A DNA stretch of 64,000 nucleotides from Streptomyces sp. CG 926 (GTDB taxonomy: Bacteria; Actinomycetota; Actinomycetes; Streptomycetales; Streptomycetaceae), in NCBI RefSeq assembly GCF_003148825.1, contig NZ_QGGZ01000016.1, positions 62,001 to 126,000 of the forward strand, read 5' to 3'. Below, piece by piece: positions 37,712 to 44,899 of this stretch (within the stretch, counting starts at the first letter, position 1; the number at the start of each line of letters is the position of its first letter). The translations under genes and the position numbers were made by a program. The notes beneath the pieces are model-generated. The model searched no databases. It had not been told where the DNA came from and saw only the letters and a program-made list of their open reading frames with translations.

Positions 37712-39088
37712 TCATCGTCGCCCGGACGGCTCCACGGCGCTCCCCGGCCGGGAGGCTCCGGCCGCGGCCGGAGCCTCGGCGCAGCGGAGGCGGTCACCGG
37801 TCACGGGGGCGCCGTCGGCCACGTTGCGGTCGAAGGTGACGGCCTGGACCTGGACGGGCCGTGCGCCGACGGTGACCTCGACGACCCCGTCGAGCTCCGG
37901 GTCGGCCTGCAGGCGGGCGCCGGGCAGCGCCGCGGCGACGGTTGCCGCGTTCTCCTCCTGGCCGGTGGCGTAGCGGATGACCGGCGGGCCGGCGGGGCGC
38001 TCCGGCGGCGCGGTCGCCGAGGTGTCGGTGACGACGAACCCGTTGCCGCGCAGGGCGGCGGCGACGTCGGCGTCGTCCACGCGGACGGAGAACCGGGCCG
38101 GGTCGGTCGGGGCCGGATTCTTCGCGACCGGCTGGATCCGGGTGTCGCCCGTGATCGGGCGGTCCGCGCCGAGCGCCGCCCACAGAGCCGCGGAGCGGGC
38201 CTCGTCCCACACCAGGGTGGAACCCACACCGGGGACGCGATGGTCGAAGAGCCGGATGGGGACGGTCGCGAACTCCGTCCGGTCCGCGCGGAGGCGACCG
38301 AGCGCCCAGCCGATGCGGACCAGATCGTCCAGGCCGGTGCGCTCGTCGGTGCGTACGGTCTTCAGCAGGGCGCGGACGGTCCGAGCCGTGCTGATGGGGC
38401 CGGCCAGGGCGCCCTCGGCGGTGAGCCGGGCCAGCAGGTCGTCGACCAGCCGCTGCTGGCGGCGGACCCGGCCCAGGTCGCCGGGCCGGAGGTTGACGTG
38501 CCGGGCCCGGACGTAGCGCAGCGCCCGGTTCCCGTCGGTGAGGTGGCGGCCGGCGCCGATGTCGAGCCCGGAATTCTCGTCCTTGAGCGGCTTGTCGGTG
38601 CACACGGTGGCGCCGCCGAGGTTGTCGACGGTCCGCTCGAAGCCCGTGAAACCGGTCTCCAGGTAGTGGTCGATGTGGAGTCCGGTGGCCTTCTCCACGG
38701 TGGCCACGGTGAGCGGGCCACCGCCGGCCGCGTAGGCACCGTTGATCTTGCCGCTGCGGGCCGGGGCGGTGGCGGTGGTGCCCGCGTACTCGACGTAGGA
38801 ATCGCGGGGGATGGAGACGATGCTCGCGCGCCGCCGGTTCTGGGACAGGTGGACGAGCATCATCACGTCGGTGCAGTTGCACCCCTTGCCGCCCACATGG
38901 AGCCGCCGCTTCTCGGCCGCGGAGAGCCCGGCGCGGCTGTCGATGCCGACGACCAGGATGTTGGTGCCCCGGCCGGTGCCACCGCCGCTGCCCGCGGACG
39001 CGCTCGCGGCCGAGACGGCCTGCGAGCCCACGAAGGAACCGCAGGACAGGGCGGTCAGCAGGGTCAGAGCGACAGCGGTACGACGCAA
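37712..39088 (-). CDS. LytR-CpsA-Psr (LCP) family wall-polymer ligase
   Basis: A 458-residue exported protein. After a short signal sequence comes the LCP domain (about 40-230): TNILVVGIDSR, DVMMLVHLSQ, ASIVSIPRDSYVEY, INGAYAAGGG, VDNLGGATVCT, LRYVRARH and GDLGRVRRQQRL. These include the acidic and Arg residues that hold the polyprenyl pyrophosphate substrate. A LytR_C domain lies at about 335-430 (FSVRVDDADVAAALRGNGF). LCP enzymes attach teichoic or related polymers to peptidoglycan. The reading frame starts with TTG at 39088 after TTGGGGA; a nearby ATG is out of frame. Its upstream region has a 9-bp direct repeat. Confidence 0.92.
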   Translation of the reverse strand: MRRTAVALTLLTALSCGSFVGSQAVSAASASAGSGGGTGRGTNILVVGIDSRAGLSAAEKRRLHVGGKGCNCTDVMMLVHLSQNRRRASIVSIPRDSYVEYAGTTATAPARSGKINGAYAAGGGPLTVATVEKATGLHIDHYLETGFTGFERTVDNLGGATVCTDKPLKDENSGLDIGAGRHLTDGNRALRYVRARHVNLRPGDLGRVRRQQRLVDDLLARLTAEGALAGPISTARTVRALLKTVRTDERTGLDDLVRIGWALGRLRADRTEFATVPIRLFDHRVPGVGSTLVWDEARSAALWAALGADRPITGDTRIQPVAKNPAPTDPARFSVRVDDADVAAALRGNGFVVTDTSATAPPERPAGPPVIRYATGQEENAATVAAALPGARLQADPELDGVVEVTVGARPVQVQAVTFDRNVADGAPVTGDRLRCAEAPAAAGASRPGSAVEPSGRR

Positions 39089-39111
39089 GGCGCATCCCCA
39101 AGATCGAACGA

Positions 39112-39129
39112 ACCGGATTAACCGGATTA
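39112..39129. repeat. 9-bp tandem repeat upstream of LCP gene
   Basis: ACCGGATTA occurs twice without a gap, 24-41 bp before the LCP start, in an AT-rich spot. Read on the minus strand it gives TAATCCGG-type units that overlap the expected promoter. Confidence 0.4.
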
Positions 39130-39237
39130 AATGGGGAATGTACTGGCCTTGCGTGCGGGCGCCCGGGCCGTACGCGCCGGGATTCCACCCCGCAGGGGGC
39201 CGGCTTGGTACATCTGCCCGCCCCCGCGGGGTACCCG

Positions 39238-39252
39238 GGCGCCTTCGGCGCC
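39238..39252 (-). terminator. Terminator-like hairpin after VOC gene
   Basis: GGCGCC-TTC-GGCGCC forms a 6-bp stem with a 3-base loop just beyond the VOC stop on the minus strand. The flanks (CGGG/CCCG) can extend it imperfectly. Confidence 0.5.
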
Positions 39253-39259
39253 GACCCGG

Positions 39260-39691
39260 TCAGCGCTCGGACAGCTCCGAGGGGGCCTCCTGGACGACCC
39301 AACTGTTGCCGTCCGGGTCGTCGAAGGTCATGAAGGAGTTCCAGGTCCCGCCCTTGCCCTCCTGCCAGCCCGATTCGCCCACGTTCCGTACGGGCGACAC
39401 GTCCACGCCCCGAGCCACCAGCTCCTCCCGGGCCGCCTCGATGTCCGTGACGCACAACTGCAGGCCGTGCAGTCTGCCGGGCTCCATGACCCGACCCCCG
39501 GGCACCTCGGGCATCCCCTGGAGCATGGCGATGGAACACCGGGAACCGGGCGGGGTCATCTGGATGATGCGCACGCCCGGGGAGACCTCGTCGTCGAGGT
39601 CGACGCCGAAGCCGACCTGGTCGGCGTAGAAACTCTTCGCGCGATCCATGTCGGTGACAGGGACGGGGACGACTTCGAGCGTCCAGTTCAT
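39260..39691 (-). CDS. VOC-family (glyoxalase-like) protein
   Basis: A 143-residue VOC protein. It has the two beta-alpha-beta units: LEVVPVPVTDMDRAKSFYADQVGFGVDLD at the start, and HGLQLCVTDIEAAREELVARGVDV with SFMTFDDPDGNSWVVQE at the end. Members with this profile are often called glyoxalase superfamily enzymes or antibiotic-binding proteins; metal ligands cannot be verified by eye. The start is ATG at 39691. Three 12-bp repeats lie 27-62 bp upstream. It is unrelated in position to the other VOC gene at 15.7 kb. Confidence 0.92.
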   Translation of the reverse strand: MNWTLEVVPVPVTDMDRAKSFYADQVGFGVDLDDEVSPGVRIIQMTPPGSRCSIAMLQGMPEVPGGRVMEPGRLHGLQLCVTDIEAAREELVARGVDVSPVRNVGESGWQEGKGGTWNSFMTFDDPDGNSWVVQEAPSELSER

Positions 39692-39717
39692 GGGTGTCTC
39701 CCTCGGTCGGGCATCAG

Positions 39718-39753
39718 CGGGTCGCACAACGGGTCGCGCAGCGGGTCGCGAGC
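39718..39753. repeat. Three 12-bp direct repeats upstream of VOC gene
   Basis: CGGGTCGCACAA, CGGGTCGCGCAG and CGGGTCGCGAGC are head to tail in the expected promoter zone of the minus-strand VOC gene. A regulator site or replication slippage product. Confidence 0.4.
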
Positions 39754-39842
39754 GGGGCGGGTCCACCGTTTCCCATGGAGGACGGTCGCGCACGTCGAAA
39801 CGCCCGGCGGAAGCCGACTTCCCCGGGAAGGACCGAGCCGGG

Positions 39843-40937
39843 TCACGGTCGGTCGTCGGGAAGGACGCGCCCGTCCTCGTCGAGCGTGAGATGGATCCGC
39901 GCGGGCTCCTGGCTGTTGACGTCGGACGGCCGCGGGCCCTCCGGGCCGTCGGGCCCCCAGCGCAACAGACGGCGCGTCCGGACGATCTGGTACACGGTGT
40001 CCTGGAACTCCAGCCGGTTGACGCGTCCGACCCGGAGCGTATCGGCGGCCCCGGCGTACGCCGCCAGCTTCGCGGCACGCACGTCGGCGGAGTCGGCGGC
40101 GCCCGCGGCCGTCCCCGTACGGGCGTCGGTGCGCGGATCGGCGTCCTCGGGGATGTGCCCCCGCATCCGCGGCCACATCCACGTCAGGGCGAAGTCCAGC
40201 GACTTGCGGGCGGCGTGCGGGGTCGCGTGCGGTCCGCTGACCGGTCGCCAGCCGTCCGTGGTCCGCTCCACGACGCTGAACGTCGGCGGCATCACCAGCA
40301 CGTCCGGATGGGTGTCCAGGGCCCGCCGCGAGTCGTCGCGCACCTCCTCGGGGAACCGTCCGCCCGTGTAGCACAGCTCGCGCAGGGCCAGCTGTTCGAA
40401 CGCCTGCGTCGGAGTGACCGGCGCGTCGGGATCCATGACCAGAGCGTCATCGATCCCCGGCTCCCGGACGGCCCGGTCCCAGTCGGGGACCGGGGGCTCC
40501 GGATCCGTCGGGCGGGGCGCCTCGATGCCGCCCGGGCCCGAGGCGGCGTACTCCTCGGCGCGCACCACCCGGTACCGGGTTCCGGACACCAGGAGTTCGT
40601 CGACGCGCTCGCGCTCCAGCCGGGCGACCGCCGCCAGCAGCTCGCGCCGCTCGGCCCGGTCCCGCGCCTCGTCCTTCGCCTGGAACCACAGCCGCGAGTT
40701 CAGCCCGTCCCGAGCCTGCTGCGGGCAGCCGGACGTCACCTCGAGCACCACCCGCCACCGCGGCCCGTCTTCGGGGGACTGCGCCGCCACCCCGAACAGC
40801 GGGCCGCGCACCACCACATCGCTCGCACGCGCCACGGCGTCGACCGCGTCGGCCTCCTGCGCGGCCTCCACCGGTTCCACCGGCACCCGCACCACCACCC
40901 GCCGCGACCCGCTCGGCCTCATGTCCCCACGGTCCAT
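39843..40937 (-). CDS. DUF5954-family hypothetical protein
   Basis: A 364-residue soluble protein of unknown function. The opening VVVRVPVEPVEAAQEADAVDAVARASDVVVRGPLFGVAAQ matches the actinobacterial DUF5954 family. A charged helix (FQAKDEARDRAERRELLAAVARLERERVDELL) and a Trp-rich region (SLDFALTWMWPRMRGHIP) follow. The C-terminal third is beta-rich (VNRLEFQDTVYQIVRTRRLLRWG). No catalytic residues are apparent. I start it at ATG 40937, although the frame stays open further upstream. Neighbours give no clue to its role. Confidence 0.75.
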   Translation of the reverse strand: MDRGDMRPSGSRRVVVRVPVEPVEAAQEADAVDAVARASDVVVRGPLFGVAAQSPEDGPRWRVVLEVTSGCPQQARDGLNSRLWFQAKDEARDRAERRELLAAVARLERERVDELLVSGTRYRVVRAEEYAASGPGGIEAPRPTDPEPPVPDWDRAVREPGIDDALVMDPDAPVTPTQAFEQLALRELCYTGGRFPEEVRDDSRRALDTHPDVLVMPPTFSVVERTTDGWRPVSGPHATPHAARKSLDFALTWMWPRMRGHIPEDADPRTDARTGTAAGAADSADVRAAKLAAYAGAADTLRVGRVNRLEFQDTVYQIVRTRRLLRWGPDGPEGPRPSDVNSQEPARIHLTLDEDGRVLPDDRP

Positions 40938-41139
40938 GGGCCCATCCTGCCGACCGGTCCGGGGCGCCGCCCCCGATTCACCGATTCCCCGGCCCCGGGG
41001 CCCCCGGTGGCGGTACCGTCCGCCCACCTCCTGCATGTCCCGGCCGATCCCTGACCACCACCGTCCCTTCCGTCCCACCCGCGCGAGCCCGAACGATGAG
41101 CCTCGACGACTGAGCAGATGCCGACGAGTTCTGACGCGG

Positions 41140-41571
41140 ATGCCGACGCCGTGGCTGCCTCGGGGAGTGGAGGCCAAGAACATGTGCGTGCTCGCGACGC
41201 CGGTGCGGTACTTCCACCTCGACTTCGCGGTGACGTTCAGCACCGCCCCGGGGTCGCCGAAGATGAGGAACCTGGCCGCGGACCCCCGGGTGTCGGTGGG
41301 GATCTTCGCACCGCTGGTCGGCCGGGCCAGTAGCCGAGGGGCGCAGCTCTTCGGGCGAGCCCGCGTACTGTCGGAGGAAGACCCCGATTTCGCGCACTAC
41401 CGGCCGGCGTTCCGCCGGCAGTCCGACCACGTCGAGCGCTCGCGTTCACTCGACGAGCCCCCGTCGGGACCTGTCGTCGTGGTCGAGGCCGAGCGGATCG
41501 TCTATACGGAGCACTGGCTGCGGCGCGATGGTTTCGCGCCGCGTCAGTTCTGGACCAGGTCGGGTCTGTAG
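41140..41571 (+). CDS. Pyridoxamine 5'-phosphate oxidase-like protein, apparently shortened N-terminus
   Basis: A PPOX split-barrel-type protein, 143 residues from ATG 41140. The later part is complete and typical: YFHLDFAVTFSTAPGSPKMRNLAADPRVSVGIF, then RGAQLFGRARVL and IVYTEHWLRRDGFAPRQFW. The usual first strand pair of the barrel (an LATVDxxGxPxxTPV segment) is contracted to LATPVRYF, as if about ten residues had been deleted in frame. The region before it (WLPRGVEAKNMC) has little similarity to the family. It may be non-functional or use another start (ATG 41182). A flavin- or haem-binding role is possible in the family; here uncertain. Confidence 0.6.
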   Translation: MPTPWLPRGVEAKNMCVLATPVRYFHLDFAVTFSTAPGSPKMRNLAADPRVSVGIFAPLVGRASSRGAQLFGRARVLSEEDPDFAHYRPAFRRQSDHVERSRSLDEPPSGPVVVVEAERIVYTEHWLRRDGFAPRQFWTRSGL

Positions 41572-41656
41572 CCCGGATTCCGGCCGGCCGACCACCCCGT
41601 CGACCGGCCGGAATCTTTGAGAAGTGGTCCGTCGCCTGTCGCTTGGGCTGCGTCGA

Positions 41657-41672
41657 GCTGCCGGGAGGCAGC
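41657..41672 (+). promoter_or_regulatory. Stem-loop before a hypothetical gene
   Basis: GCTGCC-GGGA-GGCAGC forms a 6-bp stem with a 4-base loop, ending 17 bp before the ATG at 41690. It could end the upstream transcript or act in the leader; CAGGAT (41678-41683) just after it resembles a -10. Confidence 0.4.
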
Positions 41673-41689
41673 CCTGACAGGATGACGCA

Positions 41690-42196
41690 ATGTTCGATTT
41701 TGGCATCGCGGGCTACCAGCCGTTGTGGCTGAACCGCCGTAGTGACGTCGTGCGGGAGCATGCGCATCGCCTCCGCGGTCTTGCCGGCCGGACTCTGACG
41801 AGAGTCTGGATGGTCTGGGACCGTCAGGCCGACGAGTGGTTCTGTGACTGCCCGGTCTTGTTCGACTTCGAGGGCGAGCAGGTCGAGATCAATCATCAGA
41901 AGTTCGACGATCTTTCCCTCACGTGGAACACGATCGACCCCGGTGACCCTGTCCGGTGGCCCGACTTCGACCTGCAGTGGCGTTCCGAGCCTCTTCCCGG
42001 GCTTCCGGATCTGAAGGGCCTGTCTCTCAAAGGGGTCGAACTGCTCGAATGGACAGGCAGGGATCTGGCTCAGGGCAACGTCGACGTCAGCTTCGTCTTC
42101 GAGACGGGTCGGGTGACCGTCTTCAACGCTCTCGACGAGAACGGGCTGAGCATGGCCCCGCCTGATCGGCATCTACGGGTCCACCCGCTCCACTGA
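41690..42196 (+). CDS. Hypothetical protein of lower GC content
   Basis: A 168-residue soluble protein with no family I recognise. It is rich in Trp and Asp (VWMVWDRQADEWFCDCPVLFDF, DPVRWPDFDLQWRSEPLPGL) and short beta strands, with a CDC motif near residue 53. Codon third positions contain more A/T than in its neighbours, and the base composition drops visibly, so it may have been acquired. The start ATG at 41690 has CAGGAT six bases upstream, compatible with a leaderless mRNA. Small acidic proteins like this often serve as immunity proteins, but no toxin gene is adjacent; that role is not claimed. Confidence 0.7.
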   Translation: MFDFGIAGYQPLWLNRRSDVVREHAHRLRGLAGRTLTRVWMVWDRQADEWFCDCPVLFDFEGEQVEINHQKFDDLSLTWNTIDPGDPVRWPDFDLQWRSEPLPGLPDLKGLSLKGVELLEWTGRDLAQGNVDVSFVFETGRVTVFNALDENGLSMAPPDRHLRVHPLH

Positions 42197-42349
42197 AGCC
42201 TCTGGAGTCAGGCGTACCGAGGTGCGCCCGACCGCTCAGTGGATCTTGCCCAGGCCGGATCAGTGTCGAAGTCGCAGCCGCGGTCGGCGAAGAGCCGGGC
42301 CGGCCGCTCGGGCCCTTCCGGGATCTGCCCGGGGAGGTGCAGGGGGTGC

Positions 42350-42910
42350 TCACCGGGTACCGGCTTCGGCTTCGGCCCGGGCGGCGGCCACGTAGCGGAC
42401 GGTGAAGAGCATCGGGACGGCGAACCCCGCGACCTGGACGAGCGTCGCCCCCGTCGAGTGCCCGTGCCCGGCGTGGGCGAGGGCCGCGAGTGCGCCCGCC
42501 GTCACGGCGAAGGCGGCGGTCCACGAGGCGGTGATGACCACGTTGATGCGGACGAAAGGCTTGAGGCTCCAGACCTCGCGCGGGGTGGTGCGCTTGGCGA
42601 TGCCCAGCGTGAACGGTTTGCGCACGAGCAGCGAGGCCCCGGCGATGAGGGCCAGGGTGGCCGAGGAGAGGGCCCCCGAGTAGGCGTGCACGGCCGAGTG
42701 GGGATCGGCGTAGGCGATGGCCGCCAACCCCGCGAAGAAGACCGCCGAGCCGATTTCCATGATCAACGCGTCGAATCCGGCCCCGGCCCGGCGCTGCTGG
42801 ACGGTCACCGCCACCGCCGCCAGCAGAGCGGCGAGCGCGCCCCACTGCCATTGGGCGGACGGGAGCACCGCGAAGACGATCCACGGAAGAAAAGTGCGGA
42901 CGTATGACAT
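42350..42910 (-). CDS. Six-helix membrane protein, PadR-linked
   Basis: A 186-residue integral membrane protein with about six hydrophobic helices (LPWIVFAVLPSA, GALAALLAAVAVTV, GSAVFFAGLAAIAYA, SSATLALIAGASLLV, INVVITASWTAAFAVTAGALAALA, LVQVAGFAVPMLFTVRYVAA). Between helices 4 and 5, VRKPFTLGIAKRTTPREVWSL is a polar loop that recurs in an unnamed actinobacterial family. A His-rich AHAGHGHS turn lies near residue 146. It is divergent from the PadR gene across an 88-bp region with two palindromic operators, so it is very likely the PadR target. The function is unknown; an exporter role is possible. Confidence 0.8.
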   Translation of the reverse strand: MSYVRTFLPWIVFAVLPSAQWQWGALAALLAAVAVTVQQRRAGAGFDALIMEIGSAVFFAGLAAIAYADPHSAVHAYSGALSSATLALIAGASLLVRKPFTLGIAKRTTPREVWSLKPFVRINVVITASWTAAFAVTAGALAALAHAGHGHSTGATLVQVAGFAVPMLFTVRYVAAARAEAEAGTR

Positions 42911-42936
42911 CGGGGCCCCCGGTGAGATTCCAGTTC

Positions 42937-42982
42937 TGACATGTCGAAACTAGAACCTCCACTCTCGACATGTCAAGAGTGG
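42937..42982. promoter_or_regulatory. Two PadR-type operators in divergent promoter
   Basis: TGACATGTCGA (42937-42947) and its exact reverse complement TCGACATGTCA (42965-42975) lie 28 bp apart centre to centre, each around an ACATGT core. The right copy sits in a 24-bp palindrome (42959-42982; arms CCACTC/GAGTGG) with only one mismatched pair. Location between the PadR gene and a membrane protein gene points to PadR binding. Confidence 0.75.
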
Positions 42983-42998
42983 AATGTAGGGTGGGGGT

Positions 42999-43511
42999 AT
43001 GAGCCTTCGACACGCCCTTCTCGGACTCCTCTCCGAACGCCCGGCCAGCGGCTACGACCTGCTGAAGCGCTTCGAGACCTCGCTGGCCAACGTCTGGCCC
43101 GCCACGCAGAGCCAGATGTACACAGAACTGTCCAAGCTCGCCGAAGCCGAGTTGATCAACGTCTCGGCGCAGGGCCCGCGCGGCCGCAAGGAGTACACCC
43201 TCACCGGCGAAGGGCTGACGGAACTACGCCACTGGCTGACCGAGACCAAGCCTCAGCGCAACACCCGCAGCGACATCCTCCTGCGGGTCTTCTTCCTGAA
43301 CGTGATCACCCCCGACCAGGCGCGCGGCTACCTCACGGAGCTCATGGAGATGTCGGAGCGCGAGCACGAGGACCTGCGCCGGCTGACCGACTCCATCGAC
43401 TGGGGCGACGACCCGCTGTCGGTGAACGGCAAGATCGCCCTCGAGTACGGCCTCCGCTTCAACGCGATGCGCCGCGAGTGGGCCGCCTGGGCAGCCGACC
43501 AGATCCGCTGA
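42999..43511 (+). CDS. PadR-family transcriptional regulator
   Basis: A 170-residue repressor of the PadR/vir-type family. The N-terminal winged helix begins directly at MSLRHALLGLLSERPASGYDLLKRFE, continues through SQMYTELSKLAEAELI, and the wing carries GPRGRKEYTLTGEG. The C-terminal helical dimerisation part (about 85-170; LLRVFFLNVITPDQARGYL) matches the longer, VirA-like subgroup. The start is ATG at 42999 shortly after GTGGGGG. It probably represses itself and the divergent membrane protein through the operators in between and would be released by a small hydrophobic ligand. A hairpin terminator lies about 110 bp downstream. Confidence 0.95.
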   Translation: MSLRHALLGLLSERPASGYDLLKRFETSLANVWPATQSQMYTELSKLAEAELINVSAQGPRGRKEYTLTGEGLTELRHWLTETKPQRNTRSDILLRVFFLNVITPDQARGYLTELMEMSEREHEDLRRLTDSIDWGDDPLSVNGKIALEYGLRFNAMRREWAAWAADQIR

Positions 43512-43905
43512 ATCAGCCACCTCTGGGCTGCGCCCGGCCGCCCGCTCTCGTTCCACATCGCCCCTGCCGGGCCCGAGCCCGGCCGGGCGGCTCCCGCCTG
43601 GTCGGCGGGGCCGCGCGCCACCCCACCGGTCGCTGTCCCCCGAGGGGGTCCGGTGGGGCGGGATCATGCAGCGAGGCAGCCCGCCTCAACCCTTGAATGG
43701 GATGGTTCGCACTGTAGGGCGAGCCACTGACAACGCCCGGAACGTCGAGGTCGAACCCGCCCGCACATCGGCGAAAGACTTGGTCAGGTGGGCTCGCCAT
43801 GCTGGACCCGACCGTCCGGCGCACTCTGGATGTGCGGGACGGTACCGAAGGCGTCCCGCCCGGCGCCGCCCGCCGGCGGCCCCGACGCGTGGGGAGGCTG
43901 GACCG
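43512..43905. other. Gene-free region after PadR
   Basis: This 394-bp gap holds a strong nested stem-loop near 43640 and the GGGGAGG ribosome binding site (43891-43897) of the next gene. An in-frame extension of that next gene to 43666 has weak coding character and is not accepted. Nothing else is seen. Confidence 0.5.
43621..43658 (+). terminator. Nested stem-loop terminator of PadR gene
   Basis: CCCCACCGG (43621-43629) pairs with CCGGTGGGG (43650-43658), and the loop contains a further perfect hairpin CCCCC-GA-GGGGG (43637-43648). A strong candidate for factor-independent termination without a T-run. Confidence 0.65.
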
Positions 43906-44259
43906 ATGGCCAAGTCCGACGAACCGAAGGGCTGGGGGCCCGTCCCGGAACCGCCCCCGGAACTGTTCTACGCACCCCCGGGCGAGCCGCTCGACGACGC
44001 GCGGCGCACCGCGATCCTCGACTGGACGGTGAACCAGTACGTCGTCCTCGGCTGGCGCGTCGAATCACGCTCCCCGACCCAGGCCGTGCTCGTACGCGGC
44101 GGGAACGTCAACCACCTCCTGCACGCGATCCTGACCATCTTCACCTGCCTGCTGTGGGGGGTCGTCTGGATCGTGCTGGCCATGGCGAACAAGATCGAGC
44201 GCGTCGCCCTCACCGTCGACCCGCTCGGCAACGTCCAGACCGTGCACGGTCCGGGCTGA
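43906..44259 (+). CDS. Small hypothetical membrane protein
   Basis: A 117-residue protein: a Pro-rich cytoplasmic N-terminus (PKGWGPVPEPPPELFYAPPGEP), a central domain (ILDWTVNQYVVLGWRVESRSPTQAVLVRGG) and one long C-terminal helix (LLHAILTIFTCLLWGVVWIVLAMA). The helix is followed by KIERVALTVDPLGNVQTVHG. This layout is common among small streptomycete membrane proteins of unknown function. The start is ATG at 43906 behind GGGGAGG. Convergent with the TetR gene after 28 bp. Confidence 0.8.
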   Translation: MAKSDEPKGWGPVPEPPPELFYAPPGEPLDDARRTAILDWTVNQYVVLGWRVESRSPTQAVLVRGGNVNHLLHAILTIFTCLLWGVVWIVLAMANKIERVALTVDPLGNVQTVHGPG

Positions 44260-44287
44260 CCCGAACCGGACACACCGAACACACCGG

Positions 44288-44899
44288 TCACACCTGCGGG
44301 AACTGCGGATCGATGCCCAGGGTGGGGGCGATGGCCCGCCAGATCGTCGCCCGGGCCGTCGCGAGATCCACCCGGGGGTCGTCCAGCATCAGCCGGATAC
44401 CGAGGCCGTCGCACAGGGCCAGCACAAGAGTGGCGAGCGCGGCGACGTCGCACGCGGCGAACTCCCCCGAGCGGATGCCCCGTTCCACGGCCCCGCCGAC
44501 CCAGGCGTGCAGCTGGTCGTACAGGTCGACGGCCAAGTGCCGGGCCGCCGTGTCGCGCTGGGCCCGCACCCACAACTCCTGCCAGAGCTTCCAGTCCTGG
44601 CGCAGTTCCGCGTCCGTCGGCAGCATGCTCCGCAGGATGCGGGCCAGGACCACCGCCGAGGACACCGAGTCGGGAACGCCCTCGGTGTCCGTACCGGTCT
44701 GGGCGAAGGAGTGCGTCATCGCCTCGGCGAAGAGCTTCTCCCGCGTGTCGAAGTGGTAGTGCAACAGGGCCTTCGACACACCGGCGTGCTCGGCGACCTT
44801 GCGCATACTGACGTTCTCGAAGCCGATGTCGGCGATGACTTCGCACGCGGCGATAAGGATGCGCTCACGCGTCTCGAGTGCGCGCTCGGCCTTGGTCAC
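44288..44899 (-). CDS. TetR-family regulator (last gene of the acyl-CoA operon)
   Basis: A 203-residue repressor. The helix-turn-helix is at residues 10-55 (RERILIAACEVIADIGFENVSMRKVAEHAGVSKALLHYHFDTREKLF). The C-terminal ligand domain (DWKLWQELWVRAQRDTAARHLAVDLYDQL) resembles BetI/TetR_C_6-type members, which often respond to choline-like or acyl compounds. The start GTG at 44899 overlaps the stop codon of the upstream dehydrogenase gene (GTGA), so the two are translationally coupled. It is the likely owner of the palindromic operators 7.7 kb away at the head of its own operon. Confidence 0.93.
   Translation of the reverse strand: MTKAERALETRERILIAACEVIADIGFENVSMRKVAEHAGVSKALLHYHFDTREKLFAEAMTHSFAQTGTDTEGVPDSVSSAVVLARILRSMLPTDAELRQDWKLWQELWVRAQRDTAARHLAVDLYDQLHAWVGGAVERGIRSGEFAACDVAALATLVLALCDGLGIRLMLDDPRVDLATARATIWRAIAPTLGIDPQFPQV

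Noticed and set aside
43666-43905. Extended N-terminus for the small membrane protein gene
   Set aside because: The extra 80 codons are Arg/Pro-rich with poor coding character, while GGGGAGG sits just before the ATG at 43906.
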